A DNA stretch of 64,000 nt, taken from Irpex lacteus. Lineage: Eukaryota; Basidiomycota; Agaricomycetes; Polyporales; Irpicaceae. Below, one piece after another: positions 12,445 to 24,251 of this stretch. Position 1 is the first letter of the stretch. Each line of letters begins with the position of its first letter. Location of the stretch: NCBI GenBank assembly GCA_001986395.2, contig MQVO02000008.1:1-64000 (forward strand). The letters are read 5' to 3'. The position numbers and the translations under genes were made by a program. The notes under the pieces are model-generated. The model made no database searches. It saw nothing but the letters and a program-made list of their open reading frames with translations, and was not told where the DNA came from.

Positions 12445-14738
12445 ATGAGCACAAGCAGGAAACTCTCTGCGCTTGAGCAGAAGATTCATCAAGCTGCGTT
12501 GGCTAGTGGGGAAAGGGTGCGTACCTATTGGCAGTGATACAAGTGCATGTGCTCATAAAGTGTATTTCTTAAATAACGACACTTCAACCGGACTCGACAT
12601 GGAATCCCTGCCTGACCTCGCATCCCCTGCTGGCACGCCACCATCCATACCTTCTTCCTACCCTTACGTCGACTTTGGACCATTCACCTCAATGAAATCT
12701 GTAATCATACTCTTCTACAGAGTCTCACCTCTCAATCCCTCGCCACCCTCGCCCCAGATGTCAATGAACGAAAAGTTGCGATCAACTTCCTTCTTGGAGC
12801 CGGTCTACTCAAGCTACTGCAACATCCAGGTGGCAAGGTATCATTCAGAGGAGTTGTGAAGGGAGAGTTAGAGGCGTGAGTGATCCTTTACTCGTACTCA
12901 AGGCTAGAGTCCACACTGGAGACTATGTACGTCTCCCTGCAGGAGTACGAAAGTCGGGCTGTGGGGGAATATCGTTGGCATGGTATGCTGATGCATGTTC
13001 TTCAGGAAGAAAGACCTATCTTCAGAAGAGAATATGGTGCTGAGTCATATTTCGGCTGCCGGCAATGAAGGTGAGTGTAGCTATGCGATGAACGTTACTA
13101 TAACCAATCATGCACTTCCTCTTCCTTTTAACGAGCCAACCTGTCCCGTTCTCCGCTTTATCGTACAATTCTCCACAAACAGCCATTCCCTATGAAATAG
13201 CAAATACTCACCCACTCACTCGTATACAGGCATATGGACAAAACACCTGAAAGACAAAACCGAACTTCACCAGGTCGTACTGGACAGATGCCTGAAATCC
13301 CTCACACAAAAGCAGCTCGTCAAAGTTCTGAAGGGAAGCGTACAAGTGAGCTCCTCCATTCGCTTGTCCCATCCAGTTTTCCCTCACATTCCCGTATCCT
13401 CCCTTTACTGACTCCGCGTGTATTTAGCAACGTAACCGTCGAATCTACATGCTTTTCCACCTTGAGCCCTCGGCTGAGATGACCGGCGGACCATGGTATA
13501 CGGATAAAGAACTCGACACCGAGTTCATCAAGCTACTAAGCCAGGCTTGCCTGAAGTTCATCGCAGACCGAGTACGTGTTCTCCGTCTTCAAATCTTATA
13601 CTTTCACACTCATGGGTTTTTAATCACCTCTGACCTTGGCGATGTGATCACTCTTTTAGAGCTTTCCTCGAAGCAAGAACAAAGACAAAGATACTTCCCC
13701 CACTCAACGCGTCCTCTACCCGATCTCCGCGTCTCCACCTTACCCGACCGCCGTGCAAGTCCAAACGTTCTTGAACAAGAGCAAGATCACAGAGACGCAA
13801 CTTACTGTGGAACATGTAGAGATGCTGTTGAACGTACTGGAGGTCGACGGGTCGATTGAGAAGGTGCGTGACTCCTTATGCCGGTCACCAGTATGATGGC
13901 TGACAACTCGTGATTTTAGATACCAGCTATTGGTGCAGCACTCTGGGAATCGGCGCTCGGCGAGGACGAGGACAGCAGCAGTTCTGAAGAGGAAGAGCGA
14001 TCGAGTAAGAGCAGCAAGAAGCGTAAACGCAGAGATCGAGAAGACGATAGCGGGAAGCGGAAAAAGAAGCGGAGGAAATCAGAATCGTCAACTGAGGACG
14101 ATTCGGATAGTGAGTCAGAAGAGGAGAGGAGGGCCAGGTCAAAGACGAAGAAGAAGAGTAAGTCGAAGAAGAGGTCGCGTAAGGATGACAGTGATAGTGG
14201 TTCGGAGTCAGGAGCGAGTAGTGATGAAGAAGAGGACAGGAAGAAGAGGAAACGCAAAGGAAAGGGGAAGAATACGGACGATGAGAGTGATACGCAGCGC
14301 TCCGACGACGAGGACGACGTGCTGAAGACGTCGCGGTCAAAGTCGAAGAAAAAGTCGTCGAAGAAGCGTCGCCGAGATTCGTCGTCTTCAGAGGATACTG
14401 ACGACTCTGATTCGGAATCGGATTCTGACGACGGCTCGTCACGAAAATCAAAATCACGGTCCAAGTCGAAGTCAAAATCGAAGTCTAAGTCAAAATCGCA
14501 TCGAGATTCGTCTCCTGCTAAGGACTGGGGATTTGACGATGCTGAGCTGCTGGGTAGTGCACACGTGTATAGGGCGATACATCAAGAGCGGATGTTGGGG
14601 TACGGGTTTGGGTTGAATCAGGCACCATGTGGGCGGTGTCCGACCTTTGAGTTCTGCAAGGACGGCGGACCAGTGAATGCGGGAGAATGTGTATACTATG
14701 GGGACTGGTTGAACACAGCAGAGACAAAACTCGTATGA
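12445..14738 (+). CDS. RPC34: RNA polymerase III subunit Rpc34/RPC6 (POLR3F) with a large charged insertion
   Basis: This winged-helix subunit helps Pol III open promoters and contact TFIIIB. The start MSTSRKLSALEQKIHQAAL is followed, through short introns, by winged-helix segments (VNERKVAINFLLGAGLLKLL; SSEENMVLSHISAAGNEGIW; LKSLTQKQLVKVLKG), then RRIYMLFHLEPSAEMTGGPW, FLNKSKITETQLTVEHVEML and a C-terminal Fe-S cluster motif, CGRCPTFEFC with a later GECVYY, giving four cysteines. Between LWESALGEDEDS and KDWGFDDAELLGS lies roughly 190 residues of alternating acidic Ser-rich and Lys/Arg-rich sequence, one open frame from 13920 to about 14520, ending in repeated KSKSKSKS. Human and yeast Rpc34 have nothing comparable there. 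The insertion lies just before the Fe-S module and leaves it intact. The stop lies 78 bases from the convergent rhodanese gene. Confidence 0.93.
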
Positions 14739-14816
14739 CAGGGATACGTACTTGATTGACTACATGTACACATGGTGCAATTACATCTCGCAACTCAAAT
14801 ATACTGTAGATCAAGG

Positions 14817-16052
14817 TCATGCTGTAGAAGACGGCTCTCTCCGAGTCGACTCCGCCGCCCTTGAAACACTCCAGTAATCTTCTATGGGAACACCGGTCGC
14901 CACTATCTCCACTTCACTCGGTAGTCCCGCGTCCTTCCATGCTTTGAAGCCACCGATGATGTCTGTGGCGTTTAATAGCCCAAGATCGTGAAGCGACGCA
15001 GCAGCCAAGGAACTCGTATATCCTTCCGAGCAAAATACGATCACACGCAGGTCGTATCGATCCGCCACAGGCAATCTATGCTTGCACCTCGGGTCAAAGC
15101 GCCACTCCAGGACGTTCCTCTCGACTATGAGTGCACCACCAATCATGCCTTCTTCCAAGCGTTGCGCCTCGGGGCGAATATCCACCAGGACAGTCGGCCA
15201 CGGGCTTGATGGGTCTCGGAGCTCGGTGTAAGCAGTGGAGGGGGTGATGCGTTCAAGTCTTGTGCGCGCATTCGCAAGGATGGTGTCAATGCTCATTGAT
15301 CCTGGAGGAGGGATGAGAGGGTCCATAGGGCTTCGTGCGGCTTTGCGCACCACATCCCATAGTGCGACTTCGTCAAAGGGCGAGGCGCCAAGGTCTTTGA
15401 CGAAGCCAACCCAGCGGCCACCGTCCGGTTGGAGGTTGCGTTGGGAATGATTGTCGAGCCTGCCGAGGAACTTAGAGGATATGAGAAGGGCTGCTCGGAG
15501 GACGAAGTCCTCTGACGAGCCGCATACGAGGAGAGGTACGGACTCTCCGGGTGGACATGTAGTAGATATTGCGAATAGGTAGGAAGATGTTAGGAGGCCG
15601 TGTTTGATTTTGGATGCGACACGTCGTAGGAAGAGTGGGTCGGAGGACGGCGAGATGGTCAGCACAACGCCGACCTTGCTGCCATCGATGATTTCGGACT
15701 TGTTGATCGTACGAACGGCGATACTTTGGGCCACTTGTTCGCGTACATCGTCCAGCGTTCGCTGTTGATGCCCACCTAAGGGTACTGAGCCAGTGCCAGA
15801 CTCGTGGTCACTAACAGTGGTAGCTGATCGGGGAGTTTGGTGGGACCGCGAGGAATGTTGGAGGCTTCGAGCCATCGATTGCGGGGATGCAGAGAAGGGA
15901 CCTGCATCTCCGGTCAGATGAGCGGGTGGGAGTAATCCAGTGGGTATTACCTCGCCATAGCTCTCTGTTGAAGATGTTGCCATCGAGACACGCCGGTGAG
16001 TTATTTCCACAGTGCTCTCGATTTCCGCTTCTTCTGGTACCTCTGAGAGCAT
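14817..16052 (-). CDS. Rhodanese-domain protein with an unassigned N-terminal domain
   Basis: A 411-residue frame with no compulsory intron. Residues about 240-390 form a rhodanese (sulfurtransferase fold): PTVLVDIRPEAQRLEEGMIGG, RNVLEWRFDP, VIVFCSEGYTSSLAAASL and IIGGFKAWKDAGLP. C341 is the candidate catalytic cysteine; its loop is CSEGYTS, the type with no arginine seen in a subset of rhodaneses. The first 80 residues are Ser-rich and disordered. Residues about 100-235 (GVVLTISPSSDPLFLRRVAS, FLGRL, GGRWVGFVKDLG) form a compact domain faintly like a DHHA1 domain of alanyl-tRNA editing proteins; this is only a suggestion. A GT-AG pair inside the N-terminus (15900-15950) could be an intron, so the exact N-terminus is uncertain. 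Convergent with RPC34. Confidence 0.78.
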   Translation of the reverse strand: MLSEVPEEAEIESTVEITHRRVSMATSSTESYGEVIPTGLLPPAHLTGDAGPFSASPQSMARSLQHSSRSHQTPRSATTVSDHESGTGSVPLGGHQQRTLDDVREQVAQSIAVRTINKSEIIDGSKVGVVLTISPSSDPLFLRRVASKIKHGLLTSSYLFAISTTCPPGESVPLLVCGSSEDFVLRAALLISSKFLGRLDNHSQRNLQPDGGRWVGFVKDLGASPFDEVALWDVVRKAARSPMDPLIPPPGSMSIDTILANARTRLERITPSTAYTELRDPSSPWPTVLVDIRPEAQRLEEGMIGGALIVERNVLEWRFDPRCKHRLPVADRYDLRVIVFCSEGYTSSLAAASLHDLGLLNATDIIGGFKAWKDAGLPSEVEIVATGVPIEDYWSVSRAAESTRREPSSTA

Positions 16053-18640
16053 GATTTCTGAATAGTGTATAGAGGCGATGCTCTCAGCCGTGAGAATACT
16101 GTGGAATAATTTGTGTTTGAGCTACAATTTTCGTGTTTAGAGATCGTAGTAATCACCGTACTAGTTACCAATAGTCGTCCGAAACTTGAAGTTGCATCGG
16201 CGCCATTGGTTATCTTCAGCGCCTGTCAGATGCAAACGACCATCCACATCAGGAAAGTGTAGTTGTTGACTCACGATCACGACAACGTTGCTTGGATCAC
16301 TTCAGCTGTACAAATGATGAAGCCTCGGGTGCGAGTAGCAACCTTATCTAGCATCACATTCATACATCCCCTGCCGAACAAGATATGTGGGAGTTGAAGC
16401 GGGCTATTCGAAATTTACTGATTAATGTCCAAGTTTCCGGGGCCATCGTTTTGGGAAAAGAAGTCTGGACACGCGCGTACGACACGACGGAAAACTTACA
16501 TAAACCGATAGAGTTTCATGACAAAGGAAAGGAAATATGGCTATAAATGAATAACAACTGCCCGCGGTGCTGACAGCTATCCGCTGTACCCCGCTAGGTG
16601 TGGTTTTCATGGATCAGGGTCAGACGAGACTCTCTCCGTAGTGTTTCTGGAAGCCAAGGAAGTAGCTTTTCGAACTTGCCCTATCTCGCGGAACCTTGGT
16701 TGCGGGATACGCGGGAATGATACACGGGCCGTCCCACTTTCGGGAGACGTCAGAAGTGACGAAATGCTCAGTCTATATGAAGGGAGTGTGTAGAATGATT
16801 CAGTATGATGAAGTTGGGAAGAGCCGATGAAGATCCTCACGAGTTTGTCCTGCATGGAAGAGCTGGGCCTGTGTACAGAAGATGCATAGTTCACCAGAGT
16901 AATTTGTATTCTGCGTCGCGATTTCTTTCTCTTCACGAGGGGCTTACGTTTTGTACGGGTATACAACCATTGTGGGAGCCACCCGAGTGCACGCAGCGTG
17001 ACTTTTGTCACTATCGATGAGATATACCGGAAGGATGTGAAGAGATCCTATTCAGTAGCACTGATGATATGATGAGTGTGCAGCAGTCATCGTGAACTTA
17101 TGCGGAACTCACCTCTCGGGTGTGGATGCGAAGCCAATCAAAATATCAGCATGCCATGCGAAGCAACACAAGTCCTCGTAATCAAAGTTACCATCTAAAG
17201 AACCCAAATGTCCTCCATCGACACCTGACATTAGCAAGATGGTCATACGCCTCCAACTTGCGGTGAAGACGCGACGCAGAATGAGAGCTCCGTCGAGTTC
17301 CTAGAGGGGAACGCGACTCACCGGACCCGTCATATGACCGCCTGACTCGTAAAGAAAGCACACAGTGTCGCTTGAAACCGAGAAGCAGAAGGTTGACGCG
17401 CCGTGATAGACGTTGATAACCAGAGATAATGTCGGCAGAAAGACGTGCCCAGGAGAGATACTCGCCGCGTAGAAAAGGCGTGTAGCTATTCATCATTTGT
17501 ATCGCCACCCAAAGTACCGAGATCTGAATCAAGCTTTGGCACCCTTATCTGACGTCACAGGATTGAGTCAGGGAAATGCATTGCTGAGTAGTCGGGCCAT
17601 CGACATCTTGATTTCATGCATGTTGTACAGGTTAAGGGCGAAGATACCCCCTGTGGCGACGCATGCGTGATATGGAGAGGCAAGGGTCGTATCGGGCATG
17701 CCTCAACTAGCATGGTCGAGGCCGAGGCGCAGTCACGTCTAATATGCTTGGAAGTCGAACAAATGAAATGCGTGTCTGCGAAGTACCTTCAAATTGGTCT
17801 TGTGCTGTTCCTTCTTGACTTTGTTTATCGGCTGTGCCGCGGAAACGGAGGAACGCCCTGACAAAGGGTTGATGAATGACAAAGTCGATGTAGACCATTG
17901 ATCGCAGGTTAATGCGTGATTGTGGAGCGAATACACGAGATGAGGCTCGTTCTGCAGACTCCGTTCAGCGAAGATTGCGCTTCCAGGGAGACCGAGAATG
18001 CTCCTCGAGTGTATGTAGGAACCTCCTGTAAAATAGACAAGCCTAGATGTATGAGCGAGTTCTGAGCTCACACGTCGGGCTATTAATGAGTGCCACAGAT
18101 CGATGTGAGCACACGACCATCGAATTGGGACGCACGTTGTTTATTTACAGAGCTGGGCGATCACATCGAGGAATATGTGGCGCAATGTCAGAGCACTGAC
18201 CAGGGGCCATGAATATAGATATCTGGTGACTGCCACACTACATATCGAGCCGTTGCCTGGCCTAAAGAAGCGTGTAACAATCGAGTCTGAGGGATTGATG
18301 ATCAGTCAGCTAAACAGCTAAGGGGTACATATCACCATACCTAGGAAGTCCTTGGCTGTCTGAGAGCTTGCTGAAGGCTCCGAGGGCCAAGGGGCCGAGC
18401 AGTGATCATTAAACACGCAGAAGCCCATGCAGAGCTGCAGGTCAAGATTCCAAGTCGAGTAGGCTCAGGAAGCCCCTTTGCCCCGCGATTGATGCGACCA
18501 TAGGAAGCTGTCGCCTTCCGGGCAGTCTCGCAGACCATAACGTGTTTCTGACCATGAAAAATGAGCCACGAGCAAGCAGGTCATACAGTCTCTCTAGCCT
18601 ACCAATGAGGGAAAAGCAGGTGGGTGGTCTAGAGTGCCCC
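16053..18640. other. Gene-poor stretch with unrecognised coding-like fragments
   Basis: No recognised gene. On the minus strand around 17040-17535, frames can be joined by plausible GT-AG introns (for example FLYESGGHMTGP, then VDGGHLGSLDG and FDYEDLCCFAWHADILIGFA), but I cannot assign a family or a start. On the same strand 17739-18071 is open for 110 codons without any signature. This could be an undetected lineage-specific gene or remnants. Confidence 0.35.
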
Positions 18641-19279
18641 TTAGAAGCTGTAGTCCTTTGGAGGCGCAGATACACGTGTGGTGTCATCGATCTTCCACAG
18701 CGTGTTTCCCTCGTCTGAAGTCACAGAGGTTTTCCCGGAGTCCTGAGCAGCTTCTTGCTCTGGGCTTGACCCTGCCGCACGCAACGTGGGCTTGACGCCC
18801 AACGTCGCGCACAGGGCCTTGTAGCGAGAACGTATTTGTCGGAAGAGCTTCGGGATGTCCAAGTCAGACGCGTCTGTGACCGAGGGATTCACGCGCGGGA
18901 ATTGCGCAATGAGCTCTAGCAGATGCCTTATGTTATGGGAAATTCGACTACATGGATAAATCAGATGTATTCAGTCAGACATTGTCGACGTGCAAGAGAT
19001 TGTGCGGAAAACCCACTCGTCTTTACCTCCCTTGGATTCTTGGATACTTCTCCACATGAGCGCGAACCCTTCGTAGAAGCCAAGCTCTTCCCACATCTCA
19101 AACCCTTTTTCTCTTCCCAGAGCTCTGCCTTCAATGAGGCCATGAAGGCGACCGTGATCGAAACCGTCCTTGTAACCTTCGTCGTAAAATCTAGAGAGAA
19201 TTTAGACATACGATTAGAAAAATGAAGCTGCGGCCTACGATTGTTCTACATGAACTAGAGATTCAAGATCGAAATCCAT
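18641..19279 (-). CDS. LTO1: Lto1/ORAOV1-type protein (Yae1-Lto1 Fe-S adaptor)
   Basis: Lto1 with Yae1 delivers the Fe-S cluster to the ribosome recycling ATPase Rli1/ABCE1. The start MDFDLESLVHVEQS at 19279 is followed after one intron by FYDEGYKDGFDHGRLHGLIE, GRALGREKGFEMWEELGFYE and GFALMWRSIQESKGG. Glycines spaced every four residues are the deca-GX3 motif defining the Yae1/Lto1 family. A second intron (donor GTGGGT) joins to RISHNIRHLLELIAQFPRVN, then SDLDIPKLFRQIRSRYKALC and an acidic tail ending in PPKDYSF. Yeast Lto1 binds the CIA complex through a C-terminal tryptophan; here the last residues are DYSF, with a W (TLWKIDD) 20 residues inside. The 224-base spacer to the divergent Whi2-like gene is a shared promoter. 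Confidence 0.9.
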
Positions 19280-19503
19280 CTCAGTAACAAACTCAGCGGT
19301 CTTGTAGATTTCTTCTGCGCGTTGATATAGGTCAAAGAAATGCGAGTAAGTTGCGGTGATGGTGAAGTTGAAGTGCGCAAGTCCGACAAAGGCGTTCACC
19401 CAAAGTTAAGGCGGAGTTTGAGTCGCGGAGTTAGCGACTGCACGTGTGAGTTGGGCAAGCAGTGGTCGCCACCGTCCTACGACCACCGTCTCAACCACCG
19501 AAC
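19280..19503. promoter_or_regulatory. Bidirectional promoter LTO1/WHI2-like
   Basis: 224 bases between divergent starts; it must contain both core promoters. No TATA element seen. Confidence 0.4.
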
Positions 19504-20709
19504 ATGGCTTCAGCAGCGACCTTGGCCAATTCACCAATCACACAGGTGTCACAGACACCTGTGCAGACGAATCTGCAGCCCCAGCTACTCACCCGCCTTC
19601 TGCTGGATTTACGCGGAAAGCGGTTCTCTGTAGACCGCGAAACTATCATGAACCTGCCGGAGTCGGTTCTACTTTGTCTGTTTCCTAATGGTCTCGTCCT
19701 CAGTAGACAGAGTGCTGCGTTATCTGACGGAGGAGGAGATGATGACTACGAAGAGCTGTATGGGGTCGATGTACGTACACCGATCATCATATTTCCTAAC
19801 ACGCTTTACTCACGCGAATGCAGTTCGATCCCGAATGCTTTCAATTTGTGCTTTCATTCTTCCGTACTGCCTCTGAAGCATTCTATGGGAACGCTAGCAG
19901 CCCTGGCCTCTTCGCCGCTCAGCAGCATCTAGCCGAAGGCGGAGGTTCACCTACCTCTGATTTCGGACCTACGCCGTCTCAGAACCCTCTGTTGACGAAG
20001 CAAGCTATCATAGTCCTGCGAGAGGAGCTAGAATACTTCTCGATACCCCCCAAAGACAGCAATGCTACGACCAATGCGGTTGGGATTGCCAATGACGACT
20101 TACTGGATCTTAAGCGACAATGCGGCAACTACCTTCTCCATAAGCGCAATATTTTCACCGCGCTGCAGCGGAATGTCAACAAGGAGAACAACATTGCCGA
20201 ACAGCATCTTATTGATATGCTGTGCATGAGGTCCGTCCGCTCACCTCGGCGTAGACAATGATGGCTCATGTAGACGACTTGCACTTCACAGCGGTTTCGA
20301 CCGAGAAGACGAGTGGGGATACCGTGCATTGGAGCCATCACGATGCTGTATCTCGTCGATCGCCTTGGTATTACTCAAGACGGGTATTATTCATCAAACA
20401 AACGCGAAGGGAGAGAAGCAGGCCCACATCGACTACCCCCAGATGGCTACAGCACAGAAGCTGCTCCTCTTCTGGCGGAAGCCGGCGGTAAGTGGGAATC
20501 ATTTAATGGAGATGTACAGAGAGTGACGTTACCGTGTGTAGCGCAAATGCTGGTGGGACGGCATCGAAGTTAACCTCGCTGAAAGTGGTCAGCCGGAACG
20601 CCTCGTCAAGCTGTGGGCACGACGAGTTTGGACACTTGAATTGAGTTTGGTATGTGACACCTCGGCCGTCAAACATGGCTCATACTGACGATCCGTCGTA
20701 CAGGTTTGA
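19504..20709 (+). CDS. WHI2: Whi2-like BTB/POZ-type protein
   Basis: Yeast Whi2 partners the plasma-membrane phosphatases Psr1/Psr2 in the general stress response and restrains TORC1. The ATG at 19504 begins MASAATLANSPITQVSQ; an upstream in-frame GTG at 19462 is not used. The core reads LLLDLRGKRFSVDRETIMNL, PESVLLCLFPNGLVLSR, YGVDFDPECFQFVLSFFRTA, the KCTD/BTB-like tetramerisation fold. It is followed by IVLREELEYFSIPPK, LKRQCGNYLLHKRNIFTALQ, GYRALEPSRCCISSIALVLL, KLLLFWRKPA and CWWDGIEVNL. Introns at about 19771, 20232, 20490 and 20649 all join in frame; the last exon contributes only V and the stop. Length is about 320 residues. Function is inferred from family resemblance only. Confidence 0.82.
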
Positions 20710-21780
20710 GCTAGGGTCACCAAATATCGGTGGATAGCCTTCTCCGCACGGACGCCTCCATCACAAGCGATACCCATTGCAGCATTCTCCCATTTTGTTT
20801 AGGAGTTCCGATACCCCATTAATTAATCATTGACAAAGGCAACAGTCGGTCTGCACCGCTGGTGGGTGAAGTACCCACCACGCGCGCGCTCTGTCCAGAC
20901 AGACGATGCACGAAAGCCTGGACCACTCTAACCGCAGAATAGACTTCTTCGCAAGAATGCTGCCATAGTACGCGTGTTCGATGGCCACTGCCCTCGCATG
21001 GCAGGCGGGGTCTCCATCCAGTTTCAGCATTAACACGCAGTTTTGGGATGTGTCACTGTGACGGTCTTTCGTATTCATTTTCCCCCTCAATTACTGTTCG
21101 CCGCCGTCTTCTGCACCCGTGCAACGGCATTTGGCTCATTGTTATAGCCCTCTTGGGGCCTGAGCCACAGTGTAATCGATGTACGAGATTTACCTTGCAA
21201 GGAAACGGAGTGCTAAGATCTATCTGACGGGAACATATCACGTTCATTGCCACTCATGCGATGATCTCCGTGTTTGGAGCCAGCATTGAGCGGCGAAATT
21301 GGAGTCTGTTGACGGAGGAGAGGATCTGTGCAGGGGTGATACTCTCCAGAGCCACGGCCCGTCGTGCTAGTACCTCAATCAGCCGGGTGTAATTTGGGTA
21401 AGCCCGGAGGCTCCGTCCGAGTGACGAGAGGATAGGGTAGGCGGCACATTCCATCAAGCTTTTACCGTTTAGTGGGTCGTTGTTCCTAGGCTGTACTTCA
21501 TTTATTGGTTTCGGGTTGCAGCCAGCTGCTCGGGTGCTTCTCCGCGCCAGATGGCATGCTGCTTTCGTTCAGCAAGTCAAAAGTCCGCTTATTGGACCTA
21601 TGTTGCCATACAATACAGCCCACCTTATCTATCCCATCCTTTACCATCCTCAGTCTGGTACCATCGTTTACCTGATCCCATCCGTTGGACCCGGCTAACG
21701 AGCATCGACTGGCAATTCGACCGTCCAGGCCGTTGACGTCTGGGCCCTAGTTCAGCGTGCAGCCGGCTTGCCTCTGAACG
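20710..21780. other. Intergenic, no gene seen
   Basis: About 1.07 kb upstream of the Med25-like gene. Minus-strand frames of 60-90 codons carry no motif. Confidence 0.45.
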
Positions 21781-24251
21781 ATGTCCTCGCCCTCGCACAT
21801 CCCGTTCGCCACACCAGACTCACCTGGTGATGCGACAGTCGTCCTGGTGCTTCTGGAGAACTCTGGAGCCATGCACGGCAACTGGAACGACATTCGGAAC
21901 TCCTACTTGCCGTATTTGCTGGAGGCCCTACGCTCTGCTCAGCCTGGAGCACCGGTCAGTGTTTCGCGCCACCTTATTTTATATACTCCGATCTGTATTG
22001 ACGATATATTATGGACACAAATCTTATAGGTACACATGATTTGGCAGCTCGCTACGAGCTCATATGACCAGGCCGAAGTTGAAGCTTCGACAATGCGCAC
22101 CACTTACACAGAGGCTAGCCGTTATATCCCGAATTTCCAGTTTAACGCTACCAATACTCCGCTCTCTCCCACCACAATCCGTCGGAGTATCGAGGTGAAA
22201 CTTGCATTTTGTATCTTGGAGACTTGGACACATGATTGACATTGCGCTAATGAAGACGCTAAGAGTGAATGTTCCTCGGGACCGCTCATGCACACGACAC
22301 TTGCTAGTCGTTGCAATGTCGCAGCCGGTGACAACCAGCCCAGGGCATTCTCACCAGGGTTTTCTCAGCGGTGTGGAAAGCTGGCAATCGATTGCCTTGT
22401 CGCTGCATCAGGTACGTGATCATCTCGCCATTATATTGCGAGTAATCAACCTGACAAGTTTTATCACTCGGTCTAGGATCGCGCGCGCCTCCACATGATA
22501 TTGCGCTCGAGTTCCCAGTTGAATATTTTACTTGAGCTATTCTACAACACGGTGAGTCAGCTTGCCTATCGATCTACTGTATTTTTAGATGACTGCAGGA
22601 ACTGATCTACGGTTCAAATAGCTTACCTTACAAACACGTGCAGAGGCGCCTCTGTGGTTCCAGGCGAACCCCAGCCATGTCATCCATCTATCTGCCAAGA
22701 GTATCTCGCTCAGTAGCGCAGGCCAGTGATGTCTTCGCATGTCGATTACTTTTTGAAGTAACTAACATCGCTCACCAAATAGATTCGCCCACCCATATTC
22801 CCTCAAGCGCCTCACCCAGCGTACCGGTGACGCCTGGCATAACACCGTCTTCTCTGCCGTTATCTTCCCCTGGTTATGAATCTGCAAGTACAAGTCACGT
22901 CTTGTCTTCTTCCCCACCTACCCGCCGTTCTCGCCCTAAACCCAAGGAGACTCCCCAAGCTGGACAGGCCTCACAAGAGACCAGCCGTCCCCAACTGGTC
23001 GAGTATATCAAGCAGATACACGGGCTTACCAAAAAACGGACTCCCGGTGGAAAAGCGGCCAAAAAGACGGGTGCCGCAGAGCAAGCACGCGCCAGCAGTT
23101 CCCGTCCTATTCTTCCGCGTCTCGAGCTTCCACCGTCCAATTTATCTGTGGATCCTAAAGGCAAGGCGACGGAGCGCGCTGCACTCGAGGCAGCCTCATC
23201 CGGGGGAAGCCGATACGCTGCTATTGCTCCAGCAGGCCCTGCCAGATCTGCGGCGCCTGAGGAAGGTCATCGTGCGCAGTCTCAGTCACCACGTCGTTGG
23301 CCATGGCTACAACCAGCTCCTGTCCCGTCTGCTACTCCGGTAGAAGAGCGCGAGTTGAGCCCAAGTGCGGCTGCTGCACTACGTAATCTGCAGACTATCG
23401 CACCAAGATTGCCAGGGATGGGAACTCATCTCCCTGGCGAACAGCATTCGCCTCCCCGTGCGCGACGGGCAGCTACATATGACACCCATACTAGCCATTC
23501 CGAGGAAACAGTCTCCACAAGCACTTCTCTGCACCGTCAGGCGACCTATCCAGCTCCTGGAATGTCTCCACCTCCGCAATCTGGTAGGATGCACAGCTCC
23601 CAAGCCTATCATACCGTGGCAGGTGATTATCATTACATCATGGGTACAGTGACGCATAACTCACCTCAGTCCACAGGTTCACAGGTATCTCAGGCATACG
23701 CAGCTGAGCACTACAGTGGCTACACCCCGCAACAATACCCGACATTCACTTCTCCCACCGGTCATGGCGGAATGATATCTTCTTCACCCCTGCCTGCACA
23801 AGACGATCCAGAGAATCTACCATTCGTCATCACAGCTGAGTACGAGGCCCTCGCAAACGCCGAGTTCGAACAGGCTGTTCGATCGGGCGCGATGCAGGCT
23901 TCGATGACACCGACAGCACTGTCTCCTGTTGTTACGAGTCCTGGTATGCATCCTGCCGCGACTGGTTACTTCCCATCAGAGCCGGTTGGCTCGGGCAACA
24001 TTATGTCGCCGTCCATGCAGCAAACTCCGACAACCCAAACTCAACAGACTGGCTCAGGTTATACGTCGTATCACCCTTCCCAGCAGGAGCAACACCTCAC
24101 CGGCGAGGTTGTATACCATCAGTCCCATGGCCAGTCACCTCCCGGTACTCGCGGACCACCGTCTTCATCTCCTCCAGGACCCATGCAGTATTATAATCCA
24201 GATTCTCCGCCTGGAAATGACCCTTCTCAGGCACGCCATTGGTATGGTTGA
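21781..24251 (+). CDS. Mediator subunit Med25-like, VWA domain plus long Pro/Gln/Ser-rich tail
   Basis: Mediator links activators to RNA polymerase II; Med25 contributes a von Willebrand A-like module. The ATG at 21781 opens DATVVLVLLENSGAMHGNW, NSYLPYLLEALR, HMIWQLATSSYDQAEVEAST, CTRHLLVVAMSQPV, GVESWQSIALSLHQDRARLH, MILRSSSQLNILLELFYNT and APLWFQANPSHVIHLSA, the strand-helix order of the Med25 VWA fold. Exons are joined over at least five short introns, the last with donor GTAGCG near 22713. From about residue 230 the protein is low complexity: a KKRTPGGKAAKKTG basic patch, then many Pro, Ser, Gln and Tyr (HYSGYTPQQYPTF; TQTQQTGSGYTSYHPSQQEQ) to the end WYG. The conserved activator-binding ACID domain of animal Med25 was not recognised. 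Assignment rests on the VWA module. Confidence 0.68.

Noticed and set aside
13916..14475. Two minus-strand frames of 182 codons opposite the Rpc34 insertion
   Set aside because: Ser/Asp/Phe-rich reverse images of the Glu/Lys/Ser low-complexity coding sequence.
19462..19503. Upstream in-frame extension of the Whi2-like gene
   Set aside because: It begins with GTG rather than ATG; the ATG at 19504 is the first usable start.
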